Shown: positions 16,009 to 23,962, numbered from the stretch's first letter. The stretch: 64,000 bases of DNA from JAGDMS01 sp050015455 (GCA_050015455.1 JBEKBJ010000001.1:80291-144290), one strand, 5' to 3'. Program-made: numbers and translations. Notes: generated from the sequence alone by a model not told the origin.

Positions 16009-17267
16009 CGCCGCGACCACGACCCGAAATCTTCGCCGGGCTGACGGGGCGCGTCGTCGAAACCTTCGGCGACCACACCGAAGCCAGTCCGATTGCGATT
16101 GCGACGCAGTTCATTGTGGGGTTCGGGAACGCGGTGGGGCGCGGACCTCATTTCGTCGTCGGCGAGACGCATCATCACCTGAACGAGAACGTGATCCTCG
16201 TCGGAGAGACATCCCGCGCGCGCAAGGGCGACAGCGGCAACATCGCACTGCGGGCGTTGCGCGACGCTGACCCTGACTGGTGCCCAAACAGCGACGTGAG
16301 TGGGCTCAGCTCCGGGGAGGGACTTATTCACCACGTTCGAGATGCTGTTGAAAAGATCATCAAGGGCGAACGGGTAGTTGTGGACGAAGGTGTCAGCGAC
16401 AAGCGTCTGCTCGTTGTCGAGAGCGAGTTTTCGACGGCGCTGAAGCAGTTCACGCGCGAAGGAAACGTGCTCTCGAATGTCCTACGTGACGCCTGGGACG
16501 GTAAGCAGACGCTTCGCACGCTAACGAAGAACAGCCCGACGCGCGCGACGGACGCACACATTAGCGTGATAGCTCACAGCACACCGGAAGATCTGGCGCG
16601 CTACCTCGTTGATGTTGAAGCCGCGAACGGCCTGGGCAATCGTTTCATGTTCGTCTTAGTGCATCGCGCCAAGCTGCTGCCTGACCCTGGCCGCGCGTCG
16701 GCCGACGCGGTGGCGCGGCTCGCGGACGAGGTGCGCGGGACTCTCGACTTCGCGCGACGCGTTGGGGAGATGCGACGCACACCGGACGCCGCAGCGCTTT
16801 GGGGACGGATCTATCCCGCGCTGACCGCAGACAAGCCGGCGCTCCTCGGCAAGCTGCTCGCTCGGAGTGAGGCCCATGTGACGCGACTTTCCGCGCTTTC
16901 CGCGCTTTCCGCGCGGGGCGGGGAGGTGGACGTTGGGCACCTGGAGAGTGCGCTCGCGTGGTGGGATTACGTCGAGGACAGTACACGCCTGATCTTCGCC
17001 GGCCGGACGGGCAGCCGCATCGCCGACCGCATCGCTGGTGCCCTACTCCCGGGCGAGGGCAAGACCCTGGAGGAATTGCGCCGTGAGTTGTTCACCGGGC
17101 ACGTCGGGAGCGCGGACCTGACTGCTGCTTTGAACCTTCTGCGAGAGCTTGGACACGTCACAATCGAGCGCGACAACAGCACCAAGGGCCGGCCGGCTGT
17201 GATCGTGACGCGCGTGGACCCGGCACCGGCCGCGGATGCGCAAGGGGTGAGCGATGACGCGGCCTGA
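16005..17267 (+). CDS. DUF3987-type ATPase (replicative helicase-like)
   Basis: 420 residues from ATG 16005, which overlaps the preceding stop (ATGA). The core with VILVGETSRARKGDSG (P-loop-like), RLLVVESEFSTALKQF (Walker B region) and DAHISVIAHSTPEDL is the DUF3987 fold, a RecA-like ATPase found next to primase-polymerase genes. Expected role: unwinding during element replication. The C-terminal part has a winged-helix look (LEELRRELFTGHVGSADLTAALNLLRELGHV). A 9-base tandem repeat within it encodes LSALSALSA. Confidence 0.7.
   Translation: MTPRPRPEIFAGLTGRVVETFGDHTEASPIAIATQFIVGFGNAVGRGPHFVVGETHHHLNENVILVGETSRARKGDSGNIALRALRDADPDWCPNSDVSGLSSGEGLIHHVRDAVEKIIKGERVVVDEGVSDKRLLVVESEFSTALKQFTREGNVLSNVLRDAWDGKQTLRTLTKNSPTRATDAHISVIAHSTPEDLARYLVDVEAANGLGNRFMFVLVHRAKLLPDPGRASADAVARLADEVRGTLDFARRVGEMRRTPDAAALWGRIYPALTADKPALLGKLLARSEAHVTRLSALSALSARGGEVDVGHLESALAWWDYVEDSTRLIFAGRTGSRIADRIAGALLPGEGKTLEELRRELFTGHVGSADLTAALNLLRELGHVTIERDNSTKGRPAVIVTRVDPAPAADAQGVSDDAA
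16887..16913 (+). repeat. Triple 9-base tandem repeat inside the DUF3987 gene
   Basis: Three consecutive copies of CTTTCCGCG, in frame, encoding LSALSALSA. Related words (CTTTTCCGCG, CTTTTCTCG, CTTTCCTCG) recur at about 17318-17345 downstream of the same gene. Confidence 0.7.
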
Positions 17268-17282
17268 GCGCGTGCGAGATAA

Positions 17283-17345
17283 GCGAGGAAAGCGAGATAA
17301 CCGGGTGCCTGCGGGACTTTTCCGCGCTTTTCTCGCTTTCCTCGC
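17283..17345. repeat. Inverted repeat in the gap after the replication genes
   Basis: GCGAGGAAAGCGAG (17283-17296) and its perfect complement CTCGCTTTCCTCGC (17332-17345) flank 35 bases between the DUF3987 gene and the next gene. It is the only sizeable gap in this gene string. It could be a terminator stem, an operator or part of a replication origin. Confidence 0.6.
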
Positions 17346-17356
17346 AGAGGGTAGGC

Positions 17357-17797
17357 ATGAGCTACCTTGATCTGGCTCGCCGGCTACGCGAATCGGAACC
17401 GACCGAACCGGCGTCACGGTTCGACCTGGCCGACTGTCTGGCCCTGCTCGACGACATGCACGCCGGTATCCGGGCGGAGTACGTACCCGGCGCGCTGGCG
17501 CTGCTCGACACGGACCCGGATCTTGCCCGGCGCTTTCACGCAACCGAGGATCGGATTGACGGACTCGCTCGCGTGGCCGGCGGACCGACCGAGGCCGACT
17601 TCCGCACTGCAATCGAGGCGCATGCCGCCGTCTGGCGCGAGCTGGTGGCGCGGTACCGTGCGCACAAGGAACGCCAAGCCGAGAAGGCGGACCCGATGCC
17701 TGAGCTGCCCGAGGATACCGTCCTGGCCGTTGGTGTCAGCTACGGTGACCGCGAACCGGGCACCTGGGACGTGGTGAGGCAGGGGCGGAAGCGATGA
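17357..17797 (+). CDS. Hypothetical element protein
   Basis: 146 residues, acidic and mostly helical, MSYLDLARRLRESEPTEPASRF onward. No domain recognised. Its start follows the inverted repeat and its stop overlaps the next start by four bases (ATGA at 17794), so it is translated together with the zinc-finger gene and excisionase. Confidence 0.5.
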   Translation: MSYLDLARRLRESEPTEPASRFDLADCLALLDDMHAGIRAEYVPGALALLDTDPDLARRFHATEDRIDGLARVAGGPTEADFRTAIEAHAAVWRELVARYRAHKERQAEKADPMPELPEDTVLAVGVSYGDREPGTWDVVRQGRKR

Positions 17798-18076
17798 GCG
17801 CCAAGCGCTGGTTCGAGCTGGAGTGCCGGCACTGCGGGCAACGGTTCGTCGACATGGCGAAGCTGCTCTTCCACCGCTGTCCTGGCCGGCAGGCCGAAGC
17901 CTCGCGCACGCGAGCGGCGAAAAAAAATCGAGGCCACCGTACACGAGCCCCTCGCATTTTGGGTGGACCCGGACGCAGAGTCGCGAGGGGGCGGGGGGGG
18001 GCAATGTCACCCTGCCACCCGGAAGCCGTTCCGGCGCACCACACGCCGGCCGCTGGATGTTGAGCACAGGAAGTGA
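17794..18076 (+). pseudogene. Small C2H2-like zinc-finger gene, frameshifted at an A8 run
   Basis: The first 44 codons encode a single zinc-finger-like motif, CRHCGQRFVDMAKLLFHRC. At 17920-17927 lies a run of eight A. As written, the frame stops at 18061-18063 (89 residues). With seven A, the frame would continue as KKIEATVHEPLAFWVDPDAES and end at TGA 18074-18076. That stop overlaps the GTG start of the excisionase gene at 18073 by four bases, exactly like the other gene joints in this string. The original reading frame is therefore probably the corrected one. The run may be a sequencing or assembly error, a real mutation or a slippage site. Confidence 0.65.
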
Positions 18077-18507
18077 ACACGCCTCCGGACATCACAACGC
18101 TTGCAACCGAGCTGCAGCAGCTGGCGGCCGCCACGGCTCACGACACACTGCCGGTGCTGATCGGCGTCCTTGAGACGGCCAAGGCGATCGCATGGGCAAG
18201 GCTCGCGCAACCGGCTGAGGAACTGCGCGCAGCGGTGCCGGATGTCGCGAGCATGACCGCCAGCGAACTCGCGGCGCTGTACAACGTCCCGCGGTCGTTC
18301 TTCTACGAGCTTGCCAGGCAAGGCCGCGTGCCGTGCATTCGCCTGGGGCGGTACGTGCGATTCAACCGGGCCGACGTCGAGCGCGCGTTGATCAGTGGGC
18401 GCGATTCCAAGATGCTCACGCTTGAACCCACGAAAAAGCGCCGTGCGGTCGCGCCCTTGGACGGGCCTGCTACCGCGGTGCTACCGGCGCGCGGGGGTCA
18501 GCGGTGA
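18073..18507 (+). CDS. Excisionase-like helix-turn-helix protein
   Basis: 144 residues from GTG 18073. The HTH core MTASELAALYNVPRSFFYEL, RQGRVPCIRLGRYVRFNRADVERAL lies at about 55-115 and is the standard excisionase-type domain. Expected to control excision with the integrase or regulate element genes. It has a truncated homologue at 10693-10999. Stop overlaps the next start (GTGA). Confidence 0.72.
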   Translation: MNTPPDITTLATELQQLAAATAHDTLPVLIGVLETAKAIAWARLAQPAEELRAAVPDVASMTASELAALYNVPRSFFYELARQGRVPCIRLGRYVRFNRADVERALISGRDSKMLTLEPTKKRRAVAPLDGPATAVLPARGGQR

Positions 18508-18998
18508 GCTGCGTCAACCTGCAAGAGCGGTTCGGTCGACAATACAGGGTGACCTGGGAAGCTGATGGTGTCACAAAGCGGTTCTGGGCGCGCGAGGACT
18601 GGTCGTGGCTGATGGATATCCGCGGCCGGCGTGGTGTGATCTACCCGTTCGGCGGCGAGATGCTCGCGGCGGTAGAGAGTGGCGCGCGGATCGGTGCGAA
18701 GCTGCGGGCGCTGCCGTGCGTGCGGTCTACCCGCGGTGATACCGAGACCGTCGTCACCTTCCACGTTGACGATGCGCCGGCAGTGTTCGAGCTGCTGAAG
18801 CCCTACCGGCGCCGGCAGGTGTCAGAGACGCAGCGGGAACGTCTGCGAGCGATCGGTTTCCAGCGTCGGGCACACAGTGAGAGCGACTTCCCGGCCCTAG
18901 AATCGACGCAAACAGTCGGAAACAGCCCAGGGCATCTTTTTCGTCGAGCGGGTTTCTGCAGCGCAACAAGCGGGCTGGAAAACGAAGGGCGCCAATGA
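18504..18998 (+). CDS. Conserved hypothetical protein of integrated elements
   Basis: 164 residues, MSCVNLQERFGRQYRVTWEADG then WSWLMDIRGRRGVIYPFGGEML, IGAKLRALPCVRS and TVVTFHVDDAPAVFELLKPYRRRQVS. I recall similar small proteins located between excisionase and integrase genes in planctomycete and deltaproteobacterial elements, but know no function. GTG start overlaps the excisionase stop. The last 25 residues look degenerate and the true end may differ from the family. Confidence 0.55.
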   Translation: MSCVNLQERFGRQYRVTWEADGVTKRFWAREDWSWLMDIRGRRGVIYPFGGEMLAAVESGARIGAKLRALPCVRSTRGDTETVVTFHVDDAPAVFELLKPYRRRQVSETQRERLRAIGFQRRAHSESDFPALESTQTVGNSPGHLFRRAGFCSATSGLENEGRQ

Positions 18999-19091
18999 AG
19001 GCGGCGAGGCTCAAGGAAGCTGCGGACCTGGCGGCGCGTCTGCCGGGACTGGTGTCCAACCGGGCACGGAAGCCAGGGTCCGGCGCGCGGG

Positions 19092-19307
19092 CTACTTGTG
19101 CTCCTGCTCTAGTGCATCCAGGCCGTGCATGAGTGCCAGCTTGAGCACGGTGCTCCGCGTCACGCGGCCTAATGCCGCAAAAGTCGGCGTCCGCGAGAGT
19201 GCGGGTATAAGAGCGTCCGCACGTCGCAAAATGTCGGCTGGTAGCCGTAAGGCTGTTTGCGCTACTGACGGGGTCTTCAACTTCGCTCCACTCCGTCCGG
19301 TCTTCAT
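19092..19307 (-). CDS. Small DNA-binding-like (ribbon-helix-helix type) protein
   Basis: 71 residues from ATG 19307 (MKTGRSGAKLKTPSVAQTALRL). The pattern ALRLPADILRRADALIP followed by RVTRSTVLKLALMHGLDALE fits a ribbon-helix-helix or similar small repressor. A longer frame to 19373 exists but would cross the divergent promoter. It faces away from the integrase unit with the shared promoter region between, so it may repress integrase transcription. Confidence 0.6.
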   Translation of the reverse strand: MKTGRSGAKLKTPSVAQTALRLPADILRRADALIPALSRTPTFAALGRVTRSTVLKLALMHGLDALEQEHK

Positions 19308-19333
19308 GGGGTGCGCTTGTACCACAGATGCAC

Positions 19334-19362
19334 TTGACTTGAAAGCACCACGGATGTATACC
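19334..19362 (+). promoter_or_regulatory. Promoter for the small ORF and integrase
   Basis: -35 TTGACT (19334-19339), 17-base spacer, -10 TATACC (19357-19362). It overlaps two palindromic words (GTATAC and CATATG, 19356-19367) that could be a repressor site. It drives the 31-codon ORF and integrase downstream. Confidence 0.55.
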
Positions 19363-19393
19363 ATATGCACCACATCTTAGACGGAGGGACGAT

Positions 19394-19489
19394 ATGCAAA
19401 AGCGAACGAAGTACCAAACGTCGCGTGAACGCGCGGCGCGCATGGAGCAGGTCGCTGAGGCGGCGCTCGACCAGGAAGGAGCGAAGTAG
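19394..19489 (+). CDS. 31-residue ORF upstream of the integrase
   Basis: ATG 19394 follows GGAGGGACG, a good ribosome binding site, and the frame MQKRTKYQTSRERAARMEQV ends at TAG 19487-19489, two bases before the integrase ATG. The peptide is charged and helical. It may couple translation of the integrase or be a small regulator. Family unknown. Confidence 0.5.
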   Translation: MQKRTKYQTSRERAARMEQVAEAALDQEGAK

Positions 19490-19491
19490 GG

Positions 19492-20727
19492 ATGGCGTGC
19501 GTTCGTAAGCGGCGCGGCCGCTGGGTGGCTGATTTCCGAGACCGCAGCGGCAAACGACACTGGCAGACCTACGACACGAGGAAGGAGGCAGACGATGCGC
19601 TTGCGGACGTCCGCCTCGATCTCCGGGACGGCGTCTACTGCGACCCCGCTACCCTGCCGACCTTCGAGCAAGTGGCGCGCGCCTGGCTCGCGGTCAAACG
19701 CGACCATCCGGCCGCAACCTTTCAATTCTGGACAACGCAGGTTGAGCGGCATTTTCTGCCGGCCTTCGGAACGCTCCGGATCGATCAGGTGACCGTGCGC
19801 GACGTCGAGCGCTTCCGGAACGGCAAACGCGATGGCACCGATGGCCACGAGCGGTTACAGCGGGCAACGGTCAATCAGCTGCTCCAGACACTCACGGCAA
19901 TACTCGAATACGCGGTGGTGCACCGCTACCTGAGCGCGAACCCGGGGAAGCAGGTCGAGCGGGTGCGTTTCGAGCGGCGTGCAGGTGCCGCCGGCGTCCA
20001 GGCCGTTGACCCGAAGGAAGTACTTACCGCAGAGCAAGCGGCGACGGTCATCGAGGCGGCCTCACCGGGACTCTGCCGGACGTTCATCACCACGGCCGTG
20101 CACACCGGTGCGCGCGTCGGCGAGCTGCTGGCGCTGAATTGGGAGCATCTCGACCTGGAAGACGGCAAGATGCGCATCGAGCGCTCGCTGTCGTGGGTCC
20201 GCGGTGAGGAGCGCGGCTACGGGAAGAACAAGGCCGTGTTCGGGCCGCCGAAGACCGATTCATCATACCGCACGGTCGATCTTGCGCCGGATCTCGTGCA
20301 CGAGCTGAAGGCGTGGCGGCTGAGGAGCCGGTACAGCCGCGGTGAGGAGCTGGTCTTTCCGAACAGCCTCGGCAAGCCGCTGCACCGTGCCTTCGTGCAC
20401 AAGGGCCTGCAACGGGCGATCAAGCAGGCGAACGGGAAGAGGGCAGGGGCTACGCTCCCGCACGTGAGCGTTCACGGACTGCGGCACACCTTCGCCTCGC
20501 TGATGATTCAGCTGGGCAAGCCGGTGAGTCAGGTTTCACAGATCCTCGGACACAAGAACCCCGAGCTGACGCTCAAGGTCTATACTCACTGGTTCACGGG
20601 CGCGTCGTCTGCCTCGGCGATGGCCGACTTGGCCGCGGCGATCCGCCGGCCGGCAACGGGCGAGAAACCGAGTGGTAGCAAAATGGTAGCAGACGCCACA
20701 GCCGGCGAGCTGGCTGCCTCCAAGTAG
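19492..20727 (+). CDS. Tyrosine recombinase (phage-type integrase)
   Basis: 411 residues. An N-terminal AP2/Arm-like DNA-binding part (RKRRGRWVADFRDRSGKRHWQTY), a SAM-like core-binding domain (about 55-155) and the catalytic domain. Catalytic residues are visible: Arg in HTGARVGELLALNWEHLD, His-x-x-Arg in VHGLRHTFASLMIQLG, His in GHKNPELTLKVY and the nucleophilic Tyr in KVYTHWF. The start follows AAGGAG. It lies immediately inside the right attachment repeat. It should catalyse integration into, and excision from, the regulator gene end. Confidence 0.93.
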   Translation: MACVRKRRGRWVADFRDRSGKRHWQTYDTRKEADDALADVRLDLRDGVYCDPATLPTFEQVARAWLAVKRDHPAATFQFWTTQVERHFLPAFGTLRIDQVTVRDVERFRNGKRDGTDGHERLQRATVNQLLQTLTAILEYAVVHRYLSANPGKQVERVRFERRAGAAGVQAVDPKEVLTAEQAATVIEAASPGLCRTFITTAVHTGARVGELLALNWEHLDLEDGKMRIERSLSWVRGEERGYGKNKAVFGPPKTDSSYRTVDLAPDLVHELKAWRLRSRYSRGEELVFPNSLGKPLHRAFVHKGLQRAIKQANGKRAGATLPHVSVHGLRHTFASLMIQLGKPVSQVSQILGHKNPELTLKVYTHWFTGASSASAMADLAAAIRRPATGEKPSGSKMVADATAGELAASK

Positions 20728-20741
20728 CTGATTTCTCAGCT
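20726..20741. terminator. Short hairpin between convergent genes
   Basis: AGCTGA-TTTC-TCAGCT, a perfect six-base stem straddling the integrase stop, eight bases before the attachment repeat. Too short and without a U tract for a confident intrinsic terminator; it may instead be part of the recombination site. Confidence 0.3.
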
Positions 20742-20748
20742 GTTCGGC

Positions 20749-20782
20749 GTCAGCCTTCCCCGGCGATGCCGAGCTTGTCCAT
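20749..20782. repeat. Right attachment-site repeat (attR candidate)
   Basis: Second copy of the 34-base repeat at 11001-11034, one mismatch. On the minus strand it encodes the last residues MDKLGIAGEG and the stop of the response regulator. Confidence 0.75.
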
Positions 20783-22129
20783 CTTGTATTTGAGGATCCG
20801 GCGCGTGGTGCCCAGGATTTCGGCGGCCCGGGTCTGGTTGTTTTGCGCTTGCGACAGCGCCGTACGGATGAGTTCCTGCTCGAATTGGTCGACCGCTTCA
20901 CTGAGCCTGGTTTCACCGCGCAGAACACTTTGTTGCGCCGGATGGATGCGGCCGTTGCCGGCGTGTAGGTACTGCGGCAGATCCTCTCCCGTCATCACCC
21001 GCCCCGGGGACAGGACCAACGCTCTTTCGATTAGGTTCTCGAGTTCCCGGACGTTGCCAGGCCAGGAATACTGCATCAGAAGATCCAGCGCCTCGTTACT
21101 GAACGACTTTTCCACAAGCCCGAGTTGCTGCGATTTGAGTTGCAGAAAGTGGTGGACGAGCACGGGAATGTCCTCGCGGCGCTCGCGTAGGGCGGGAAGG
21201 TGGACGGAAACGACATTCAGCCGGTAGTACAGATCTGAGCGGAAGTTGCCCTCGCGCATGCCCTGGTGCAGGTCACGATTGGTGGCGGCGATGACACGGA
21301 CATCGACGTGAATAGCCTGGGCCCCGCCGATGCGCGCGAACTCTCCTTGCTCAAGCACCCGTAGGATCTTGGCTTGGGTGCTGGGATTCATCTCGCCGAT
21401 CTCATCCAGGAAGATCGTGCCTTGGTCGGCCAGCTCGAACTGCCCTGGCTTCTTCACGTATGCGTCGGTGAAAGCGCCCCGTTCATGCCCGAACAGCTCG
21501 CTCTCGAGCAGGTTTTCCGGGATCGCAGCGCAGTTGATGGTCACCATCGGCTTGTGCGCGCGCGGGCTGTGGTAATGAAGGGCTTTGGCGATCAGTTCCT
21601 TGCCGGTACCGCTTTCTCCGGTGATCAGCACCGTGGTCTTGAGGGGCGCAACCATAGAAACGGTTCTGAGAACTGCCTGCAGCTTGGCGGAGCTACCGAC
21701 GATGCTCTCGAAACTGTAACGCACACCGACCTCCGCGCGGAGGTTTTGCACCTCGCGCGCCAAAGCGGCCGACGCCACTGCACGCTCCACGATCACCTGC
21801 AGTTCGTCGATATCGAAGGGCTTGGTCACGTAGTCGAAGGCGCCCAGCTTCATCGCGGTCACCGCGGTCTTCACCGTCTTCGTCGCGGTCAGCATCACCA
21901 CCTGTGCAGAAAGGTTGCGCTGCTTGATTTCCTCCAATACCTCAAGCCCGTCCATTCCCGGCATCAGGATGTCGAGCAAGACGACGTCCACGGCGTGTTT
22001 ACTCAGCAGCTGCAGACCTTCATTGCCGGAAACAGCTGTCAGAACCTCGTAGCTTTCCTTGAGCAGCATGCGCAGCGACTCGCGCACGCCCGGTTCGTCG
22101 TCAATGATTAAGACTTGCCGCTTTCCCAT
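20750..22129 (-). CDS. Sigma-54-dependent NtrC-family response regulator
   Basis: 459 residues. Receiver domain at 1-120 with acidic pair D10-D11, phospho-acceptor D53 and K103. AAA+ domain at about 140-375 with Walker A GESGTGKE (171-178), sigma-54 contact loop GAFTDA (218-223) and Walker B IFLDEIGEM. A Fis-type HTH ends the protein (ALSQAQNNQTRAAEILGTTRRILKYKMDKLG). GAFTDA in place of GAFTGA is a common functional variant. Its start overlaps the end of the hybrid kinase gene by 29 bases, so the kinase is its likely partner. The last codons form the attachment site of the integrated element and are intact. Confidence 0.93.
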   Translation of the reverse strand: MGKRQVLIIDDEPGVRESLRMLLKESYEVLTAVSGNEGLQLLSKHAVDVVLLDILMPGMDGLEVLEEIKQRNLSAQVVMLTATKTVKTAVTAMKLGAFDYVTKPFDIDELQVIVERAVASAALAREVQNLRAEVGVRYSFESIVGSSAKLQAVLRTVSMVAPLKTTVLITGESGTGKELIAKALHYHSPRAHKPMVTINCAAIPENLLESELFGHERGAFTDAYVKKPGQFELADQGTIFLDEIGEMNPSTQAKILRVLEQGEFARIGGAQAIHVDVRVIAATNRDLHQGMREGNFRSDLYYRLNVVSVHLPALRERREDIPVLVHHFLQLKSQQLGLVEKSFSNEALDLLMQYSWPGNVRELENLIERALVLSPGRVMTGEDLPQYLHAGNGRIHPAQQSVLRGETRLSEAVDQFEQELIRTALSQAQNNQTRAAEILGTTRRILKYKMDKLGIAGEG

Positions 22130-23873
22130 TTCCGGGTGTGAACTCCTCTCGGCCTGGAAGCCAGACGGTTACCGCGGTCATGTCGGGTCGCGCGTGGACC
22201 TCGATGCGGCCGCCGTTGCGCTCGATCAGACTCTTGGCGAACATCGCGCCTAACGGGAGCAAGACCTCCGCTTCTGGGGAGGGACGGTCGAGAAACTCGG
22301 CAAGTTTGCCCGCCAGCGGCTGTCGTGCGCCAGCGAACTCGAAGGCCACCGCCGCCGCTCCTTCCACGGGGTGTACCGTCAGGGTCTGTCCTTCCGGCAG
22401 GTCCCGAACGATCACGCGCAAGAGATTTTCGAACGCGTACGTGACCTGGGCGGGGTCGACAAATACCGCGAGCTGTTCGGGGGGGCGATAGTCCAGCAGG
22501 ACGCGCCGTTCCGTCAAGGTCGGTGCTAACTCGCTCAGACACGGTGAGAGCAAAGTGTCGAGCTCGACATCGCCCGCAGCCGGCGCCCGAAAACGCGTGA
22601 ACTGCAAGAGGTTTTCAAGTGCACGGTCCATGCGATCGACGGCCTCGCCTGTAAGCCTAGCCACCTGCTCACGCCCCGTTTCATCGGCGAGGAGGCGTTC
22701 TAGGTGCTGGGCGACTGTTTTAATCGTGACCATCGGGTTTTTGAATTCGTGGGCGAGTTCGTTGATGACCAGATCTACCGTTTCGTTGGCTTCAGGGGTA
22801 GGAGCGGGTTCGCAGTGCGCGGTCGTTTTCCCAGGCGGGCGGGGAACAAGTCGCCCGTAACCAAACAGCAGGTCCTCGGCATCGAGCGTCCGGCGGTCCG
22901 CCAACACGACGGAGCGGGTTAGGACGGCTTCCAACTCTGCTAAGTTCCCAAACCACAGGTAGTGCACCAGTCGGTCCATCGCGCGCTGCGTGAACGCCAC
23001 CGGCTCGGCCCGAAGCAGAGATGCCAGCGCTCCGGCGATGTGTTGCACCAGCGCGGGGATATCGGCAGTGCGCTCCCGCAATGGTGGAAGTGTGATCGGG
23101 AAAACGCTGATTCTGTAAAACAAATCGCGGCTTAGCCGATGCGTGCGGGCGATCTCTTCCAGGCTGCAGTTCACCGCGCAGATGAGCCGGACGTTGTGCC
23201 AGCCTTTGTCGGAAGAAAATCCCCCACGATCCACAATCTCCAAGAGCCACTGCTCGGTCTCGGACGTCACGGCATCGATTGCAGTGACGAAGAGCGTGAT
23301 ATCTCCCGGGCACATGTGGGCGGTTTGTTGGAGCACCGTAGGGGTGCAATGGGGTGGTGCAAGGGGCAGGAAATAACCGTGGTGTCCGAAGCTGTGGATG
23401 GCGCGTGCCAGCCGGGCCTTCCCGCTCCCGGATTCGCCGCAGATCAGGATCGGGAAACGAGTGGCGGCGGCCCGGCGGGCGAGCAACGCCGCGTCCTTGG
23501 GAAAGATTGGGTACTCAATGTCCAGCCGGTTTCCGTGAATGGCCCCGCGCCCAGCCAATAGTCCTTCCACCCGGGTGCGCAGGTCGTCAGGCGCGAAGGG
23601 ATACGGAAGCACCGGCTGTGCGGGGGTCGTGCTGGGCGTGTTGCCGGGCCCTTCGATCCAGAGCACCGGGACGTCCGGTAGCGAAGCTACGGACGCGGGT
23701 GAAAGGGTGTCCAAGCCCACGACCAGGAGTCCGGCGTCCTGAACGCTGGAAGGATCACGTGCGTAGGCCGACGCGCTGAGACTGTCGACATCGTAGCGGT
23801 CGTTCAGGACTATGGCGATTGTCTCTCGAATTATCGGGGAATCATCGATTACCCAAACGCGTGGGCGGACCAC
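22101..23873 (-). CDS. Histidine kinase with pseudo-receiver and degenerate sigma-54 AAA+ domain
   Basis: 590 residues from a GTG after AAGGAGG. Residues 1-110 resemble a receiver (D10-D11, D55), but the conserved Lys is lacking. Residues about 120-340 resemble the AAA+ domain of NtrC-type regulators: Walker A GESGSGKA (146-153), RLSRDLFYRISVFPITLPPLRER; there is no GAFTGA loop. Residues about 365-430 are a HisKA dimerisation domain with H375 in NELAHEFKNP. The C-terminal ATPase-like domain has an N-box-like FENLL (N483) but no clear D-x-G-x-G. No membrane segment, so cytosolic. It should phosphorylate the overlapping regulator. The architecture is unusual. Confidence 0.8.
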   Translation of the reverse strand: MVRPRVWVIDDSPIIRETIAIVLNDRYDVDSLSASAYARDPSSVQDAGLLVVGLDTLSPASVASLPDVPVLWIEGPGNTPSTTPAQPVLPYPFAPDDLRTRVEGLLAGRGAIHGNRLDIEYPIFPKDAALLARRAAATRFPILICGESGSGKARLARAIHSFGHHGYFLPLAPPHCTPTVLQQTAHMCPGDITLFVTAIDAVTSETEQWLLEIVDRGGFSSDKGWHNVRLICAVNCSLEEIARTHRLSRDLFYRISVFPITLPPLRERTADIPALVQHIAGALASLLRAEPVAFTQRAMDRLVHYLWFGNLAELEAVLTRSVVLADRRTLDAEDLLFGYGRLVPRPPGKTTAHCEPAPTPEANETVDLVINELAHEFKNPMVTIKTVAQHLERLLADETGREQVARLTGEAVDRMDRALENLLQFTRFRAPAAGDVELDTLLSPCLSELAPTLTERRVLLDYRPPEQLAVFVDPAQVTYAFENLLRVIVRDLPEGQTLTVHPVEGAAAVAFEFAGARQPLAGKLAEFLDRPSPEAEVLLPLGAMFAKSLIERNGGRIEVHARPDMTAVTVWLPGREEFTPGNGKAASLNH

Positions 23874-23962
23874 TCAGCAACCTCCTTCCCCTCCCTCTTG
23901 CCCTCAACGGACTCGGATAGAACGACGCTTCACCCTAGCCGGTTTCGGCTGCAAAAGTCAAC

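Larger units (their letters stand above)
11001..20782. mobile_element. Integrated element (about 9.75 kb) in the 3' end of a response-regulator gene
   Basis: Bounded by the 34-base direct repeat and carrying a tyrosine recombinase immediately inside the right end, two excisionase-like HTH proteins, a primase/polymerase and a DUF3987 ATPase. No capsid, terminase, relaxase or conjugation gene is seen, so it resembles a phage satellite or a small integrative element rather than a complete prophage or ICE. The right repeat restores the host regulator's coding end, so the host gene stays intact. The TPR and coiled-coil membrane proteins near the left end may be cargo. Confidence 0.75.

Noticed and set aside
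19308..19373. Longer start for the small minus-strand protein (MVHMVYIRG)
   Set aside because: The extension would read through the divergent promoter boxes; MKTGRSGAK at 19307 is a better start.
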